Positions 45,289-57,149 of a stretch of DNA of 64,000 nt are shown here, piece after piece; position 1 is the first letter of the stretch, and every line of letters begins with the position of its first letter. The position numbers and the translations under genes are program-made. This DNA comes from Trichosphaerium sp. ATCC 40318 (taxonomy: Eukaryota; Discosea; Flabellinia; Trichosidae). The stretch spans positions 310,001 through 374,000 of the forward strand of contig JALMLS010000353.1 in assembly GCA_038496445.1 (NCBI GenBank), in the 5' to 3' direction. Under the pieces are notes generated by a model. The model saw only the letters and a list, made by a program, of their open reading frames with translations. It had not been told where the DNA came from and ran no database searches.

Positions 45289-48200
45289 ATGGACGTCTAT
45301 GTGACTACAGCTGCAGTGGGCGTTATCACCGTAGGTTGTGTAGTTGTATACTACTTTTCGCGTAGTAAAAATCCGTACAGAGGCTTAGGTGGTACGTGAA
45401 CGCCACTTTAAACTCAAGAAAAGCCTATAACATCACTAGCTGTTAGAAAGAATAAGTTGCTTTCAAAATTCGCTGGCGAGGGCAGTCCTACGCAGCTTAG
45501 GCTGTTATTGAGCGTTCCGAAAGGTATTAACGTGAACAGACGGTATTTCAGAGGTAATTTTAACTTGCGATATGTACAATCAGTTTATAACGCGTGAAAA
45601 GGCCCAGCCCTATGCTCTGCGACTAGATTCGGGCATTTCGAATGTGTCAAAATTCTGGTAGATTTTGGAGCAGGTAAGTTGTTACTCCAACGAGCTTAGC
45701 GACCTCAAAGAGCTGTTTAATGCATTATCTTGATATCTAACGGCTCATTTCGTAGATATTGACATGCCGGACATGAGAGGTGATACACCTCTCATATGTG
45801 CTGCCAGAGGAGGACGTGCAGATATTGCAGCTTATATCATTAAAAAAACAGGCCCACAGAAGGTGCACGAGAAAGGTGAGTTATAATTTTGGTAAACCCA
45901 TTTAAAAGTGACTTCTCGGTAGGCTGGAAAGGGTACTGATTTACCATAAGGACTAGTAATAGTGTGTTAATTTTAAAAAGGTTAACGGCTCTTCATTGGG
46001 GTGCTCTAAATGGTAGAGATGAAGTGTGCACGTGTAAGTTGCTACAACAATATTTTTGTATTTTGTTAACGTTTGGTGCTTTAGTACTGTTGAAGCATGG
46101 CGCTCATGTTAATAGCCTGACCAATGCTCTGGAGACACCATTACATTTTGCATCAGGTAGTGGTCACGTTCACGTCATAGAAATATTATTAAAACAACCT
46201 GGTGTCCTACTTAATGAACAAGATAAAAATGGTATTTTTTAGGTTTTGGTTCTCTTCTCTGCTTACGCTGTACAAGGTTTAACGCCTCTCCATTGGTCAG
46301 CTCGGCGATATGGAAATCTTGGTCTTTCACTTATTGATGCTGGAGCTGATGTTTCTATACAATCAAATGAAGGTCTAACAGCTTTTCAAGTTGCTTGTAC
46401 GCTTAATGTTATTTTTGGATGTATTCTTACCTTTGTTAGGCTTGCGTGGAAACACAGAACATGTCACCGCAGTAAAAGATAAAGAAAAGGCAGACTACAT
46501 AAAAACTATAGTCTCTATGATACCAGCACGTGATATTCCAAGTATTTATTGCTAATGAGATGCTTTGTTTTAGGGAAACGAAACGCATGAAATAGAACAT
46601 TTGAGAAGAGTCTTAGAGCATCTTTGCACAAATGACAATGAAGACTGCAACAAAACTTTGAAACTCCTCGCGTCAAATATAGCTACTCTTGGTTGCACAC
46701 TCTTAAAAACGGTACGTGCCAGTTATCACTCTAGTTACCACGTGGTGCTAAGTTTGTATTTTATAGAAAGAAGGAGATGAGTCAAGTGCATTTAAACGAT
46801 TAGTTCATACTTTCGTAAATGTAATACTTACTGTTAGAAGCAAAACAGGTGTTGATATTTTTTACTAGTTTTAGGTTTCTAATATCTTATGTAGAAACTG
46901 CACCTTGTATTGAAAAGTCTATGACTATTATTTCAGACCTATGGGATGCGTTGGAGACTAAACTTGAGACAACCGAAAAAGCATTATCTGAAGAACCGAG
47001 TATGTAACAGAGTCTTTATGTTGGTCTTGTAACTTTCTTTTCAGATGATGAAGCAAAATCTGTGATGCTAGATACCGCGTTCATACATGCGAGGTATATT
47101 ATAGAGGCTTATTCAAGTATAACGAAGGTATCAAGTGGAGAAGATAAACGAAGGTATTCTTATTTTTTTTACCACGTGTTTTATACTCACATTGGTTAGG
47201 TTCTTGAACTTTGTTAAAGATAGAGCATCTTTATTTCAAGCATTAATAAGTGACGATGTTCTATTATTAACAGGTCCTTTTGAGTTCGTTCTACAAGTAA
47301 GTGGAACTGTTAGTTTATTTTGATTGTTTCTGGTTTTTACTAATTGTTATTTTTTCTTGTTAAGACATTAGATGGTGGAGTCCTACCAGACTCGATTGTA
47401 AAGCTTTTAGATTTATTAACATTTGACCAAAAGCGATCTTGGCTGTTACGCAAAGTACACGAAGATGCATCTGAGGTAACACTTACTAAGACAGTAATGT
47501 TTAGTAATTTACTAAAAAAAATTTAAGGGCAAGTACGAAGGAGTTAATATTCTTGTAAATCGATCTGGCGGCATTCTACAAAACAGTTGTGGTTCAATAA
47601 TGTCAAATGATGCTCGAAACTTAAAGGGTAAACTATGGGTTAAGTTTGAAGGAGAAGAAGGAGTAGGTATGGAAAACCGGAGTTACAATATGAACAAACT
47701 GATTTCTTTACAGGCAGAGGAGTGCTTCGTGAATGGTTCTCTTTACTTAGTCAAGAGATGTTCGATCCAAACAATGCTTTATTCAAGCTCTGTCAAGATG
47801 GTGTAACGTTTCAGTTTAACCCTCAGTCTCACGTGAATGCAGACCACCTTTCATACTTTCGGTACAAGGAAACTGTTTACAATTCTGTATGTCTGACCTT
47901 GTTTTTAGGTTTATAGGCCGAGTCATTGGCATGGCTATCTACCACGGAGAGTATTTATCAGTTCACTTTACACGAAGCGTTTATAAGCATATGCTTGGAA
48001 GAAGAGTCCTGTTGGAAGACTTAGAAGTAGTTGACACAACTTATTATACAAATCTATCGTACGTTATTACTGGTTTAGTTTGTTGTGGTTTGTTTTTTGT
48101 TCTTGCTATTTATCACGTGACATTTTGTTGTTCAATATTCTTATGATTCTTTTAGAGGGATGAGAAAATATAATATTGATGATGCTGATTTGGGTCTGAC

Positions 48201-49082
48201 ATTTAGTATACAAGATAATACCTTTGACAAACCTACAAGTGTTCCTCTCAAGAAAAATGGAGAAGAAATTGATGTTACTGAAAAAAATAAGGCACGTGTT
48301 CTTTAAACTTTGTGACTAGTCTATGTGGTTATATGCTAATATTATGTCTTTATTAGGAAGAGTATATGCAGCTTGTTACAGAATACTTGCTTTTTAAAGG
48401 AGTTGAAAAACAACTCGAAGCCTTTTTGAGTGGTTTTTATGATGTTATTCCAATGTACTATGTAAGGCTCTTTAATGAATACGAGTTAGAACTTTTGATA
48501 TCAGGTACGAAACATATTAAACTATTTTATTCGATAGCCATCTGCGTATACTAATAGCTTATAAAGGGCTGCCTAGCATTGATATCGAAGATTGGAAAAA
48601 AAATTCAAAATATGTTGATTGCAAAGAAGATTCAGAAGTTGTACAGGTAAGTGTGATTTTCTGGTTCTGTATGATTAATCATAGCTCTTATTTTTTATTA
48701 TAGTGGTTTTGGAAATATGTGCATTCTTCAAATAAACGAGAGCAAGGTAACTAAGAAATCGTAATTTAATCTTTTATTTCTGAAACTTTTTTTAGCTTCG
48801 TTGCTTCAATTCGTGACTGGAAGTGCGTGTGTACCTCTAGGAGGATTTAAATGCTTGAGCGGTCCCTCTGGGACTTCTAAGTTTACTATCAAATGTACAG
48901 GAAGTCCTGAATCCCTTCCATCCGCTTCAACATGGTACACAAAAAAATTAAAAGTTCCAAAAAAGCTGATAGTTTTCTTTAGTTTTAACCTCGTTCGTAT
49001 ACCTAATTACACAGACGAAAAGACATTAGTTGAAAAGTTTAATATGGCCATTGGTTTAGGTAAATCATTTGCTTTTAACTAA
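45289..49082 (+). CDS. Ankyrin-repeat HECT ubiquitin ligase (HACE1-like) with N-terminal membrane anchor
   Basis: HECT ligases form a thioester with ubiquitin before transfer; HACE1 targets active Rac1 in animals. ATG 45289 opens MDVYVTTAAVGVITVGCVVV and YYFSRSKNPYRG, a single N-terminal span. Ankyrin repeats follow (GHFECVKILVDFGADIDMPD, GDTPLICAARGGRADIAAYI, GLTALHWGALNGRDEV, LETPLHFASGSGHVHVIEIL, GLTPLHWSARRYGNLGLSLI). A helical middle leads to the HECT domain: LWVKFEGEEGVGRGVLREWF, FIGRVIGMAIYHGEYL, ADLGLTFSIQDNTF, LFNEYELELLISGLPSIDI and the catalytic STCFNLVRIPNYTDEKTLVE, where the cysteine codon is split by the last intron (donor after TG, about 48935). It ends GLGKSFAFN. About eighteen exons. 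All catalytic features are intact. Confidence 0.88.
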
Positions 49083-50745
49083 AACGAGCACGTGACGGCA
49101 ATGTAAAAAAATAAAAAGTTGTAGCAGTAGTTTCGAGTACTGAAATGACAAGTCATTACCTTTGATCACGAAGTATGTATGCCATTTCACCTAGTGTTCA
49201 TGGTAAAGTTGTTTCAGGCTCTTTACTGCAAAACAGAGTGTACAAGCAACTCAGGAGCGTTAAGCAAAACTGGTACTGCTCAATTTTTACAAATTCATCC
49301 GCATGTTAGGAGCTCACGTAGATCAAGTGATGCGGTACGGTAATTGTCTGGAAGTCACTTATATACACAAACAGCGTGTGTTGAATTGGTCCTTGCTCTG
49401 AGCACGGCGGTTGACCAGCTGAAGCAACAATACCTTCTGTAGCGTCTCTTATTAACGAAGGGTCTACTACCACGACTTTGCTCACCTACCATTTTTTTCG
49501 CACACTATTAAGCACTTGATGCATTAATGTCACTCATACCCATGCTACTCTACTTTATCCAAGTAAGGAGGAAGAATATGTTGGTTGTCGGAGCGTACCT
49601 TACAACTTGTTTTGTATGAACAGAACTGAACTCGAAATACTCAAGTGGGCAGTAACTCAGGCATATGATTTTACAAACTATGGCTCGAAAAGTTAGTGGA
49701 GAAACTTTACGTATTTTTGACAAAGGCTGCTTTCTCAAATCTTGATTTATACACCTATTTACGCTTTCAAGTAGCTCCTACTTTGCATTGAAGGATAGAT
49801 AATGTTGGTTTAAGATTTACGCCACGTGCACGTTTTGTTAGGCGTATTCAATGTTTGTTACAAATACTGACAGTTGCTAGGTATGTTTGTTCTTGGTAAT
49901 TTAGTTTGATTGCCCTCATCTGTGTAATCAAATTCACTACACATCAACACTCTATAAAACAAGCAAGGTCTTGCGCTACGAGCAAAGAAATTGTACAAGT
50001 GCAAATGTTGGTGGTCAGTTTCTTTTGATTATGCTGTATGCCACCTACAACTCTTTAGTTAATCACGTGTAGATGCAACGCCGTTGGTTTTGAGTTAGTA
50101 TCTCCGCCGCGTTTATTTATATTTACCCGACGCGAACAGAGGGGATGTTATCGGCGCTTATTGCCAATAATCGCTTTCGCCTAATTTCCGACAAGTTTCC
50201 GGCAAAAAGATAGCCCCAATAGTGCCCCCATTGTGTCCGTACCTCATCCGAAAATAAATGTCACTGAAAGGCATTCAAAGCCCACCACACTTCCCAAAAT
50301 ATCTATTGGCAATACGATAATGTAATTGCTCTCGAGATGGTTTACGAATCCAAACTCAATCAGATATTCTGTAGTTTACCAAAAATTAAACGAAGCCATT
50401 TTTATAAACTGCACGTAGATTCACGTGAAACGTGTGAATCGGCACGTGATTTTTATTGCTCTAGAACGATACTAGATGAGTGTTAAAGCCATTACCGAGC
50501 GAATCTGGTTTTTGGTTTAAGAGAAAAAAAGTAAAACACGTTTTTCACTATTTTCTTCGTCCGCTTGTTTTGAACAACGCTCATACCTTTGGGACTACTC
50601 TACCGCGAAACAAAAATACCCAAAAAAACCAAAAGGTACACAGCGAGCGCCTAAAAAAGGTTTTTTGACGACTCCCTTGTGACGTCATCTGAAGCAGTGA
50701 GCAAGGTTCATTTCTAGTTGGGTATATTTAAACCAAAGTGTCCAC
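49083..50745. other. Gene-poor region
   Basis: 1.7 kb without a supportable gene. CACGTG motifs lie at about 49089, 49824, 50065, 50423 and 50442. The segment 50100-50280 is less AT-rich. Short frames have no recognisable content. Confidence 0.4.
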
Positions 50746-51300
50746 TATGGTTTCGGGTATTGGCTCGTTGCAGCTAGCGGAAAGTATCTCCTTCCGGAAA
50801 AGTAATAGAAACGCGTGCAGAACATGCTTTCTTCGCGTAGTTATGGGCAAAAACGCAAAAGTTCGCAGTGTGAATCCGGCCGCAAAAAAATTGCCGACAT
50901 TTGCGGGCGGTGCATCCAAATTATAGAAAACGGTGTATTTTTGCGTACAGAGTGCGTCGTTTGGTTCTTAAAAAAACACGTGATGTTGTGGTGTTTTTTC
51001 GTTTTCTTTGTTGTCACGTCACGTGTTTATTATTACGTGTTTGGTTTCTATGGTTTTACCTTGTTGTGGTCGGAGTTATGTTGCTAAAAACGCTGGAAGC
51101 TCAGCCAAGAACTTGTCGCAGGAAAAATATTAAGCAGTTAAATAAATGATAGCGACATTAGTGAAGTTCTTCTGCTTTTAAAGCTTAAGAAGCGAGAGTT
51201 TGCCCAAAAGAGAATGTATACAAAGAACGTGTTGTAGAGATCACATGTCACATTTTTTTCAACACAAGTCTGCCTGCACGTGATTTTGAATTCTTCAAAC
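50415..51300. promoter_or_regulatory. Cluster of CACGTG E-boxes upstream of the bHLH gene
   Basis: CACGTG occurs at about 50423, 50442, 50979, 51019 and 51278, with a further copy in the second coding exon at about 51557. Class-B bHLH proteins bind this palindrome, and the next gene encodes one, so autoregulation is a reasonable guess, though the motif is frequent throughout the window. Confidence 0.4.
50746..50926 (+). CDS. Small ORF upstream of the bHLH gene, hypothetical
   Basis: ATG 50746 opens MVSGIGSLQLAESISFRKSN and ends FAGGASKL, about 60 residues, without a family match. The nearby frame 50815-51087 overlaps it in another phase, so at most one is real. It may instead be 5' leader of an unseen transcript. 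Confidence 0.2.
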
Positions 51301-51358
51301 GTTAACAAATATAAAACACCACAAGCAAGAACAAACTTCAGTCGTAGTTGTCTTAAAA

Positions 51359-52412
51359 ATGATGTTATCACCAGAATACACTAAGAGTCATCATATCAAA
51401 CTTCCTGCCTGTGATAGCATCAAACCCCAGTTTGTAGTCCCTGACTTCAGACGTAATCAAATGAACTTACACGTACGTGTTTACAGTAAACAATTATTGT
51501 TCTCAAACATTTTCTCACTGACCTTAGCAACCACAACGTTCTCCGTTATACACTCATGCACGTGTTAAAAGGCAGTTTCAACACACTCCAGCTTATCCCA
51601 CGAAACCGCTCCGTTATCACCACCCAGCACCTGTTCAAATTCAGGTGAAAACGTGTGCAGGCACGTTTTTTTTTAGTTGAACTTATTTTTAGCGAAATTT
51701 ATTTGAACGTATTTTAACCAATAAATAGAAAGTCCACCTGTTCTTTTGCCTAGACGTGTACTTGATAGTGAACCAAAGACTTACAGACCCAAACTAACAC
51801 TTCCACCAATACGAGGCACGTCATCAAAGCGAAAAAAAACCCAAAGAATAAAAGATCTTTTTACCTTTTTTGCAAGAATTAACATTCACTTTAGCACCTT
51901 CGTTCAAGAGGAAGCATGTCAACACTGTGAAGAAAGAGAGACATAGAATAATAGAAAAGAACAGAAGAAATGACATAAACAAGTTGATTGAGCAACTCAG
52001 AGATGCTATTGCAATGAGAGGCCCTGGTACGTATACAACAAAAAAACAAAGAACAATCTGCGCCCTTTTTTTTTCAAATCACGCAATACCTCGTTATGCA
52101 CCGTGAAAAATCGTAAGAAATTCTGTAACCTTTTCGTGTATTTTTGGTATGTATCATCACATAGCACGTGCTCAACAAAAATATTCACGTTTTTTACTTG
52201 AGATTATGTGTTCGTTGTATCTAATCTTTTTTTTCTTGTTAGGTCGTGTAACAAAAGTAGAAGTACTTCAAAAAGCTGTTGAATACGTCGAAAATATAAA
52301 CTCTTTTGCAAGACTTGTTCAAACAAAATACACAAAACCACAGACGCTATCTATTGCAGAGACATCGTTAACAAAGAGGATATACCGTGCCATAGAAACA
52401 GAAGAGGATTAA
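51359..52412 (+). CDS. bHLH transcription factor, class B (CACGTG-binding type)
   Basis: ATG 51359 opens MMLSPEYTKSHHIKLPACDS; exon 2 starts at 51528 (QPQRSPLYTHARVKRQFQHT), and a further exon has PRRVLDSEPKTYRPKLTLPP with a basic SSKRKKTQ. The bHLH is near the C-terminus: basic region KKERHRIIEKNRR, helix 1 NDINKLIEQLRDAIAMRGPG, then after an intron helix 2 RVTKVEVLQKAVEYVENINS. H, E and R sit four residues apart each (HRIIEKNRR), the arrangement of Max, USF and Cbf1-type proteins that read CACGTG. No leucine zipper follows; it ends AIETEED at 52412. The join between exons 2 and 3 is uncertain. Confidence 0.85.
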
Positions 52413-52713
52413 ACAATAATCCAGACGGAAACCGGGGAAATCCATCAAATCCTCGTCAACAACAAAAAAAGAAAAAGTCGCTTAATTTTTTTCCGCGGTT
52501 TTGATCACAAATCTCACGTGAGGCTCACGCTTACTTGCTATAATTATACGTACGGGTATTTTGCAATGTATGCGTTGTATATACGAGTCGTTACGAATTT
52601 TTCAATGTAAATAAATGCTGTAAATAATACATCTTTCATTTATTGCTTATTTCGAGCTCTCCTTAACTCCTACGTTAACATCGTTTATACATATCGTCCA
52701 CACTTATTTCCTT
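52413..52713. other. Convergent 3' spacer
   Basis: About 300 bases between convergent stops, with AATAAA near 52611 on the plus strand. One CTCACGTGAG palindrome at about 52513. No gene. Confidence 0.4.
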
Positions 52714-53348
52714 CGCTTTTTACGAGCAAGTTGGGCTTTCGTTTTACCTTTCTCTCTTCTTATTGCTGCCACTGTGAATAAAACAGCAGCCATTACCCAA
52801 CAAAATCCAGCTAACTAGCGCGTAAGTATATGAAGGACATTTCAAAGGCGTTAAAATTGAGAAGCTGAGGAAAAAATATATTATTTGTTCCGCCTTGTAC
52901 AAGCTTTATACTTGTATAATTGGGTTTATATGGCGTACCCAGTAGAGAAGGCGGTAGTCTAAAACAATAAGCGGACAACGCAAGAGTTAAAACCGCGTTA
53001 ACAATCCAACTCTGCACAATCCAGCGAATGCTGCCCAAGAATTCAAAACCCTGACCATTCCAGAAAAACGGGATCATTAGTACAGCAATCGCTCTGTATA
53101 TTGCGTTAGGTATTTAATATAGTATTTTGCACTATTCTGTTGCATGTTTGAAGCACGTACAGATTATATATAGCCAAAGGAAGACCACCATCGTCTCGAT
53201 ACCAAATCAATGGTACAGACGAGGTTGCAGAGCCTGTATTACGTTTTGTTACAAACAACCAAATTAGACTGATAGTGGGGTACGTACAGTAACATGCTGC
53301 ACATACAGACGTTTGCGCCCAGCGATGGAATTCAGCTCTCTTTGACAT
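52714..53348 (-). CDS. Multi-pass membrane protein, unknown
   Basis: ATG 53348 opens MSKRAEFHRWAQTSVCAACY. Exons then give a Trp/Leu-rich span (PTISLIWLFVTK), IAVLMIPFFWNGQGFEF, SWIVNAVLTLALSAYCFRL, the loop LGTPYKPNYTSIK and a last span LAGFCWVMAAVLFTVAAIRR, ending in a basic tail QLARKKRRK at TAA 52714. Total about 165-180 residues, four or five membrane segments. One intron can be spliced with donor GTACAAGG and acceptor CGCTAG to keep frame. No family is recognised. Its start is 87 bp from that of MED8 on the other strand. Confidence 0.6.
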
Positions 53349-53435
53349 GGTTTAGGCAGTTTTTTACGACTTTTGACAAAACTTAAACTAAAGAAACGTT
53401 AAGTTTTTTTTGGAACATTTTTTCAACTGACGCTG

Positions 53436-55077
53436 ATGAACGACGCTCAACAAATCAGTGATGAAGATCAACGTATTAAAGATGACCTAGACAAACTAGA
53501 GCATAATGCAAAAAGGCTTGAAACGCGCGTTAAGAATTTGCGCAAGCATTTTACTCCAGATACATGGTAAAACGCGTCGCGGTGTTGTTTGAATGACGTT
53601 TTGTAGGCCAGATTTTGTGAAGAGTTATTCTCTAATTGCTTCACAGTTCGCGGCTTTAAATGGTCAAATAGAGCAGTACTACGATCCCATGTGCCTTGCA
53701 GCAGAAAATTCAGGTACAGTGACTGATTATTATGCTAATAACCTTAAACAATACTAGATATACAACCACAAGACTACGCTGTATATCCACAGACCCTACA
53801 GCTCCAATTGCCGGAAGGTGTCATGTCTCAGCAATATTGTACGTCAAAACCGTTGCATACGCGTATAAACCAACCATGAAAAATGCTCCGTACGCTTATT
53901 AACCGAAAATAGTTGAAAACCTTCTAAGAACAATGCCTTACAACGATATGATCACTAGTGACATAGATGATGTTAAAAAATATAACGAGGAGTTCGGTTC
54001 AGAACAACTTGATGTTGACAACTTCATTGTACGCAAAGAAAACGAAATGAAACAACTTTTTTTTTTTTTGACATCTTGGCGACTAAGTCTCACTGTAGGA
54101 ACTTCTTGATGAAGGATATAATAAAAATCTATTGGATAATATCTTAGCATCCTTTGATAAAAAACTCGAAGAAAAATCAGCAACTACAGGAGAGCTTGTC
54201 AACAGCACAAAAATTAACGCTGGTTCGTGATGTTTATTTTATTTCTCTTTTTTTTTTGTCCAAATTTCGAAGTCCAAAACGACCTCAAATTCGTCTGTAT
54301 GGTTTCTTTTCGCGTAAGACATATATATTAAGCTATGAGAGATATTTTCAATTTATTTTAACACCTCACATGAACGTTTTTTTTTTCAGAAACAGAAAGT
54401 GTTCTTTGACAACTAATTATTTTTTGTGCTCTTGTAGGCGTTGTTCAGTTTCCTAAAGTTACATTCAATAGTAATCAAAAGGCAGCACAAGATGTATCTA
54501 ATAATACCACAAACATTGCTTCTGTTAATACATCAAACAATACAAGTACAGCTTCGTTCATATCAAGAGGTCGTGTTAGTGTAACTGCTGATAATATTGA
54601 TGGACTTTTGGATGGTATGTTTTTTCGCGTTCAGTTTCTTTCGCTAATCGGTATACCTAACAGGTGGACCAGTATCTGGTAGTGATGTACAGATTATTTC
54701 TTCAAGAAGAAATATTCAGGTATGTTCGCAGCCATTGTTTTTTTGTTTGTTCAGAAAATATTAAGAAACGAACATTTGCTAATGTTGTCTTCTAGCATAC
54801 AGGACAGACTATGGTAAATAACGGAGTTCGCTCTGTTGGTACTAATATTATTGCGAGCGTACCTCCAAGGATGCCTCAAGGTATATAACACTCAAGAAAC
54901 TTCGTACTTTGTTGTATCATTTGTTACCGTTTTTTTATTTGTGTTTCCAAGCAAGCGTTTCTTATTTTGCTTGGAATGAATTTGCTCATAATTTATTCTT
55001 ATGTAGGTTCTCAATATAACATATCAAGCAACACCGGTCAAAATATGACCTTCAACGCTAATAATAGAAGATTTTGA
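53436..55077 (+). CDS. MED8: Mediator complex subunit 8 (Med8)
   Basis: Head-module subunit of Mediator, the RNA polymerase II coactivator. ATG 53436 opens MNDAQQISDEDQRIKDDLDK. An N-terminal coiled coil (LEHNAKRLETRVKNLRKHF) leads to TPDTWPDFVKSYSLIASQFA, which matches the family core around W-P-[DS]-x-[LV]-x-S-[FY]-x-L-x-[AS]-x-Q, then LKTFLRTMPYNDMITSDIDD, like the LRTKPxPE region, and ELLDEGYNKNLLDNILASFD. The C-terminal half is long, Asn/Ser/Thr-rich and low in complexity, ending FNANNRRF at TGA 55075. About eleven exons. The call rests on the N-terminal half. Confidence 0.7.
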
Positions 55078-55518
55078 ATGCGGTAGCCTTTTAACTTTAA
55101 CAAAAAAGAAAAAACAACCTTGCTCACTTACGTCATTGGTTTGTAGCAGTCTCAAGGCAAACCTTGTTTATGATGTACATATGTCGTGTGGAATAGTAAA
55201 TCACTAATGTATTTAAGTAACACGTGCTTGTGATTCGCGTGGAAAGTGATATTCCAAGGGAGGTTTTTGTACAATAAAATAAAACAAGAATTCTCACTTA
55301 ACCTTGTGCAAAACAATCGCTCTTTCGACATTGTAATAATATCATTCAATGACATGTGCGTTCAACCTAATTATTTACTTATACAGCTTTGCTGGTGTGC
55401 GTACATATTCCTATCCTCAATGTTAAGCTAGACGATAAAGATGTCAATGTCTGGGCAAGTGTAACTTAACTCTTTTATTTTTTTTTAATTTATTGTACAA
55501 GCGTTTATGCTACTCCAA
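55078..55518. other. Convergent 3' spacer
   Basis: 440 bases between the MED8 stop and the SRPBCC stop, T-rich, one CACGTG at about 55220. Minus frame 55152-55355 has no recognisable content. Confidence 0.4.
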
Positions 55519-56278
55519 TCAATAGTCTGTGAGCTTACCAGACTTGATGTGTTTTACAGTATTCTTTTGCACCTCCTTTCCTGTTTTGAGATGATAATCG
55601 AGAGCAATCATAAAGTCTTTTCCAAGAGATTCAAACAAGTTCTTAATAATCATCCTATCCATAACTTTACCTACAACACCATACTTTGGCTTATACTCGC
55701 ATGACATTACTACCTGAGATGAATTCTCTCCAGTACTGAAAACAAACGTCAGAAGAGCATGTGACAAAGCGTAAAAAGTCTGTTTTTTGCTTACGATGTA
55801 ACGCTCATTTTTGCTATCATTTTACGTATTGGTGCTGTTCCTTCAACAAGTTCAATAGTATAGTATTGTTCCTCGTCGCTCCATTCAATAACTCTTTCGA
55901 TTATCTTACCACCATCGTAAAACTCACAAGAGCGAGTTGCACCGATACCTATTAGTAACATCATGTTAGACAAGAGAGGCTTTTTTTTTGTCAAAAAAAA
56001 GTAATTCTCACCTTCTGTACTATCGCCAACTGCAAGAGATTTGCCGACGTTTGGATGGAATGCTTGAATATTAGGGTAATCTGATATGACTTTCCATATT
56101 ACGTCAGCTGACTTGTTAAACTCCCTTGTTCTATAAATAAAATTAATACATACAACAACAATATGGAGTAAAGACTTCCAGATGAATACGCTAGAGGAAG
56201 CCTAGTACAAATAAAAAATAAAAAAAACAAACAAAATAGAGCTCCTCTCTTTGTGGACTTACGAGGTGATTTTACCCA
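55519..56278 (-). CDS. SRPBCC / START-like (Bet v 1 fold) protein
   Basis: Small hydrophobic-ligand-binding fold. ATG 56278 opens MGKITS, exon 2 gives TREFNKSADVIWKVISDYPN, where the [EF]..SADVIWKVISD..N motif is the N-terminal signature of polyketide cyclase/dehydrase-type SRPBCC proteins. Then FHPNVGKSLAVGDSTEGIGA, TRSCEFYDGGKIIERVIEWS and EEQYYTIELVEGTAPIRKMI, and the last exon SSQVVMSCEYKPKYGVVGKV with a long C-terminal helix (MIIKNLFESLGKDFMIALDY), ending KLTDY. Length about 165 residues is normal. Ligand unknown. Confidence 0.82.
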
Positions 56279-56659
56279 TGATATTAGTATAATATTGTTT
56301 GTATTTAGTTTAATAAGGTTACTAGTAGTTGAGGAGCCGTTGCTATTGACTTCTGTGTAGTGTAATTATGAATTTTAACTTTCTCCTTTTTTTTTGTGAT
56401 TTTCGAGTTATTCCGCGGAATACAACAGAAACTTTTATCCGGATCGTTATTTCACTTCGGACCTGGTTTAAACTACTTCACTATTATAAGCGCTTTAAAT
56501 AAAGCGTCTTTGACTTTATTTGATGGGTGTACAAAAGAAGAATTTGCATTTTTTTGCAAATTTGACGTCATTTCACGTTGAAGCTTCAAAAGGCGATTTT
56601 AGACATTCTAAGAACTAAGAAATCCTTTTTGCAGTAATTGTTGACAAGAGGTGGTCAAA
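56279..56659. other. Divergent upstream region
   Basis: 380 bases between the SRPBCC start and a small plus-strand gene. Contains T-runs; one frame (56396-56581) is not supported by any family. Confidence 0.35.
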
Positions 56660-56976
56660 ATGCTAACACCAGTGGCAGAAAATTCGCCTTTTTTTAAAGT
56701 TGTACATGCAAGTTAGTCAGCACCCGCAAGTGATTTGTAGTTGTTTGTTTGCTTTGTTAGATAGTTGTCGGGTATGTCCAATGTCATGGGAACATTAAAA
56801 ACCCAACCTATTACAATGGTATTGCTGTTGATGTTGTCGCTGTAGTGATACGAGGTGGTCTTGCTTACAGCTATGCCAAACAGGTTTCGCGAACACTACC
56901 TTACAGGCTTGTGTCTAACAAAAAGGAAATACTACCAATAAGGCATACCACTGCAAAAGAGATCCAATCAGGTTAG
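56660..56976 (+). CDS. Small two-exon protein, hypothetical
   Basis: ATG 56660 opens MLTPVAENSPFFKV; an intron (GTACATGC...TTGTTAG, 56699-56759) keeps frame to IVVGYVQCHGNIKNPTYYNG, a hydrophobic stretch IAVDVVAVVIRGGLAYSYAK and a tail TLPYRLVSNKKEILPIRHTT ending at TAG 56974. About 85 residues, one possible membrane span. It might be a small mitochondrial inner-membrane protein, but no family is recognised. The GTTAGT at the end could also be a donor to a further exon. Confidence 0.4.
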
Positions 56977-57149
56977 TTCCAACGTTATGCGTACAGTTAA
57001 AAAGTGCATGAGAATGTGAGCTTTACTAGCGGTAAGGTTACATTGAACGAGGGGTTAGAATACAATGAGCTAATAAGCTCTTGATTTTTCTGTTTGGTTT
57101 CTTGTACTTCGCTACTACCAAGTGCAGATAGGTAAATGAGCAGTTCTCA

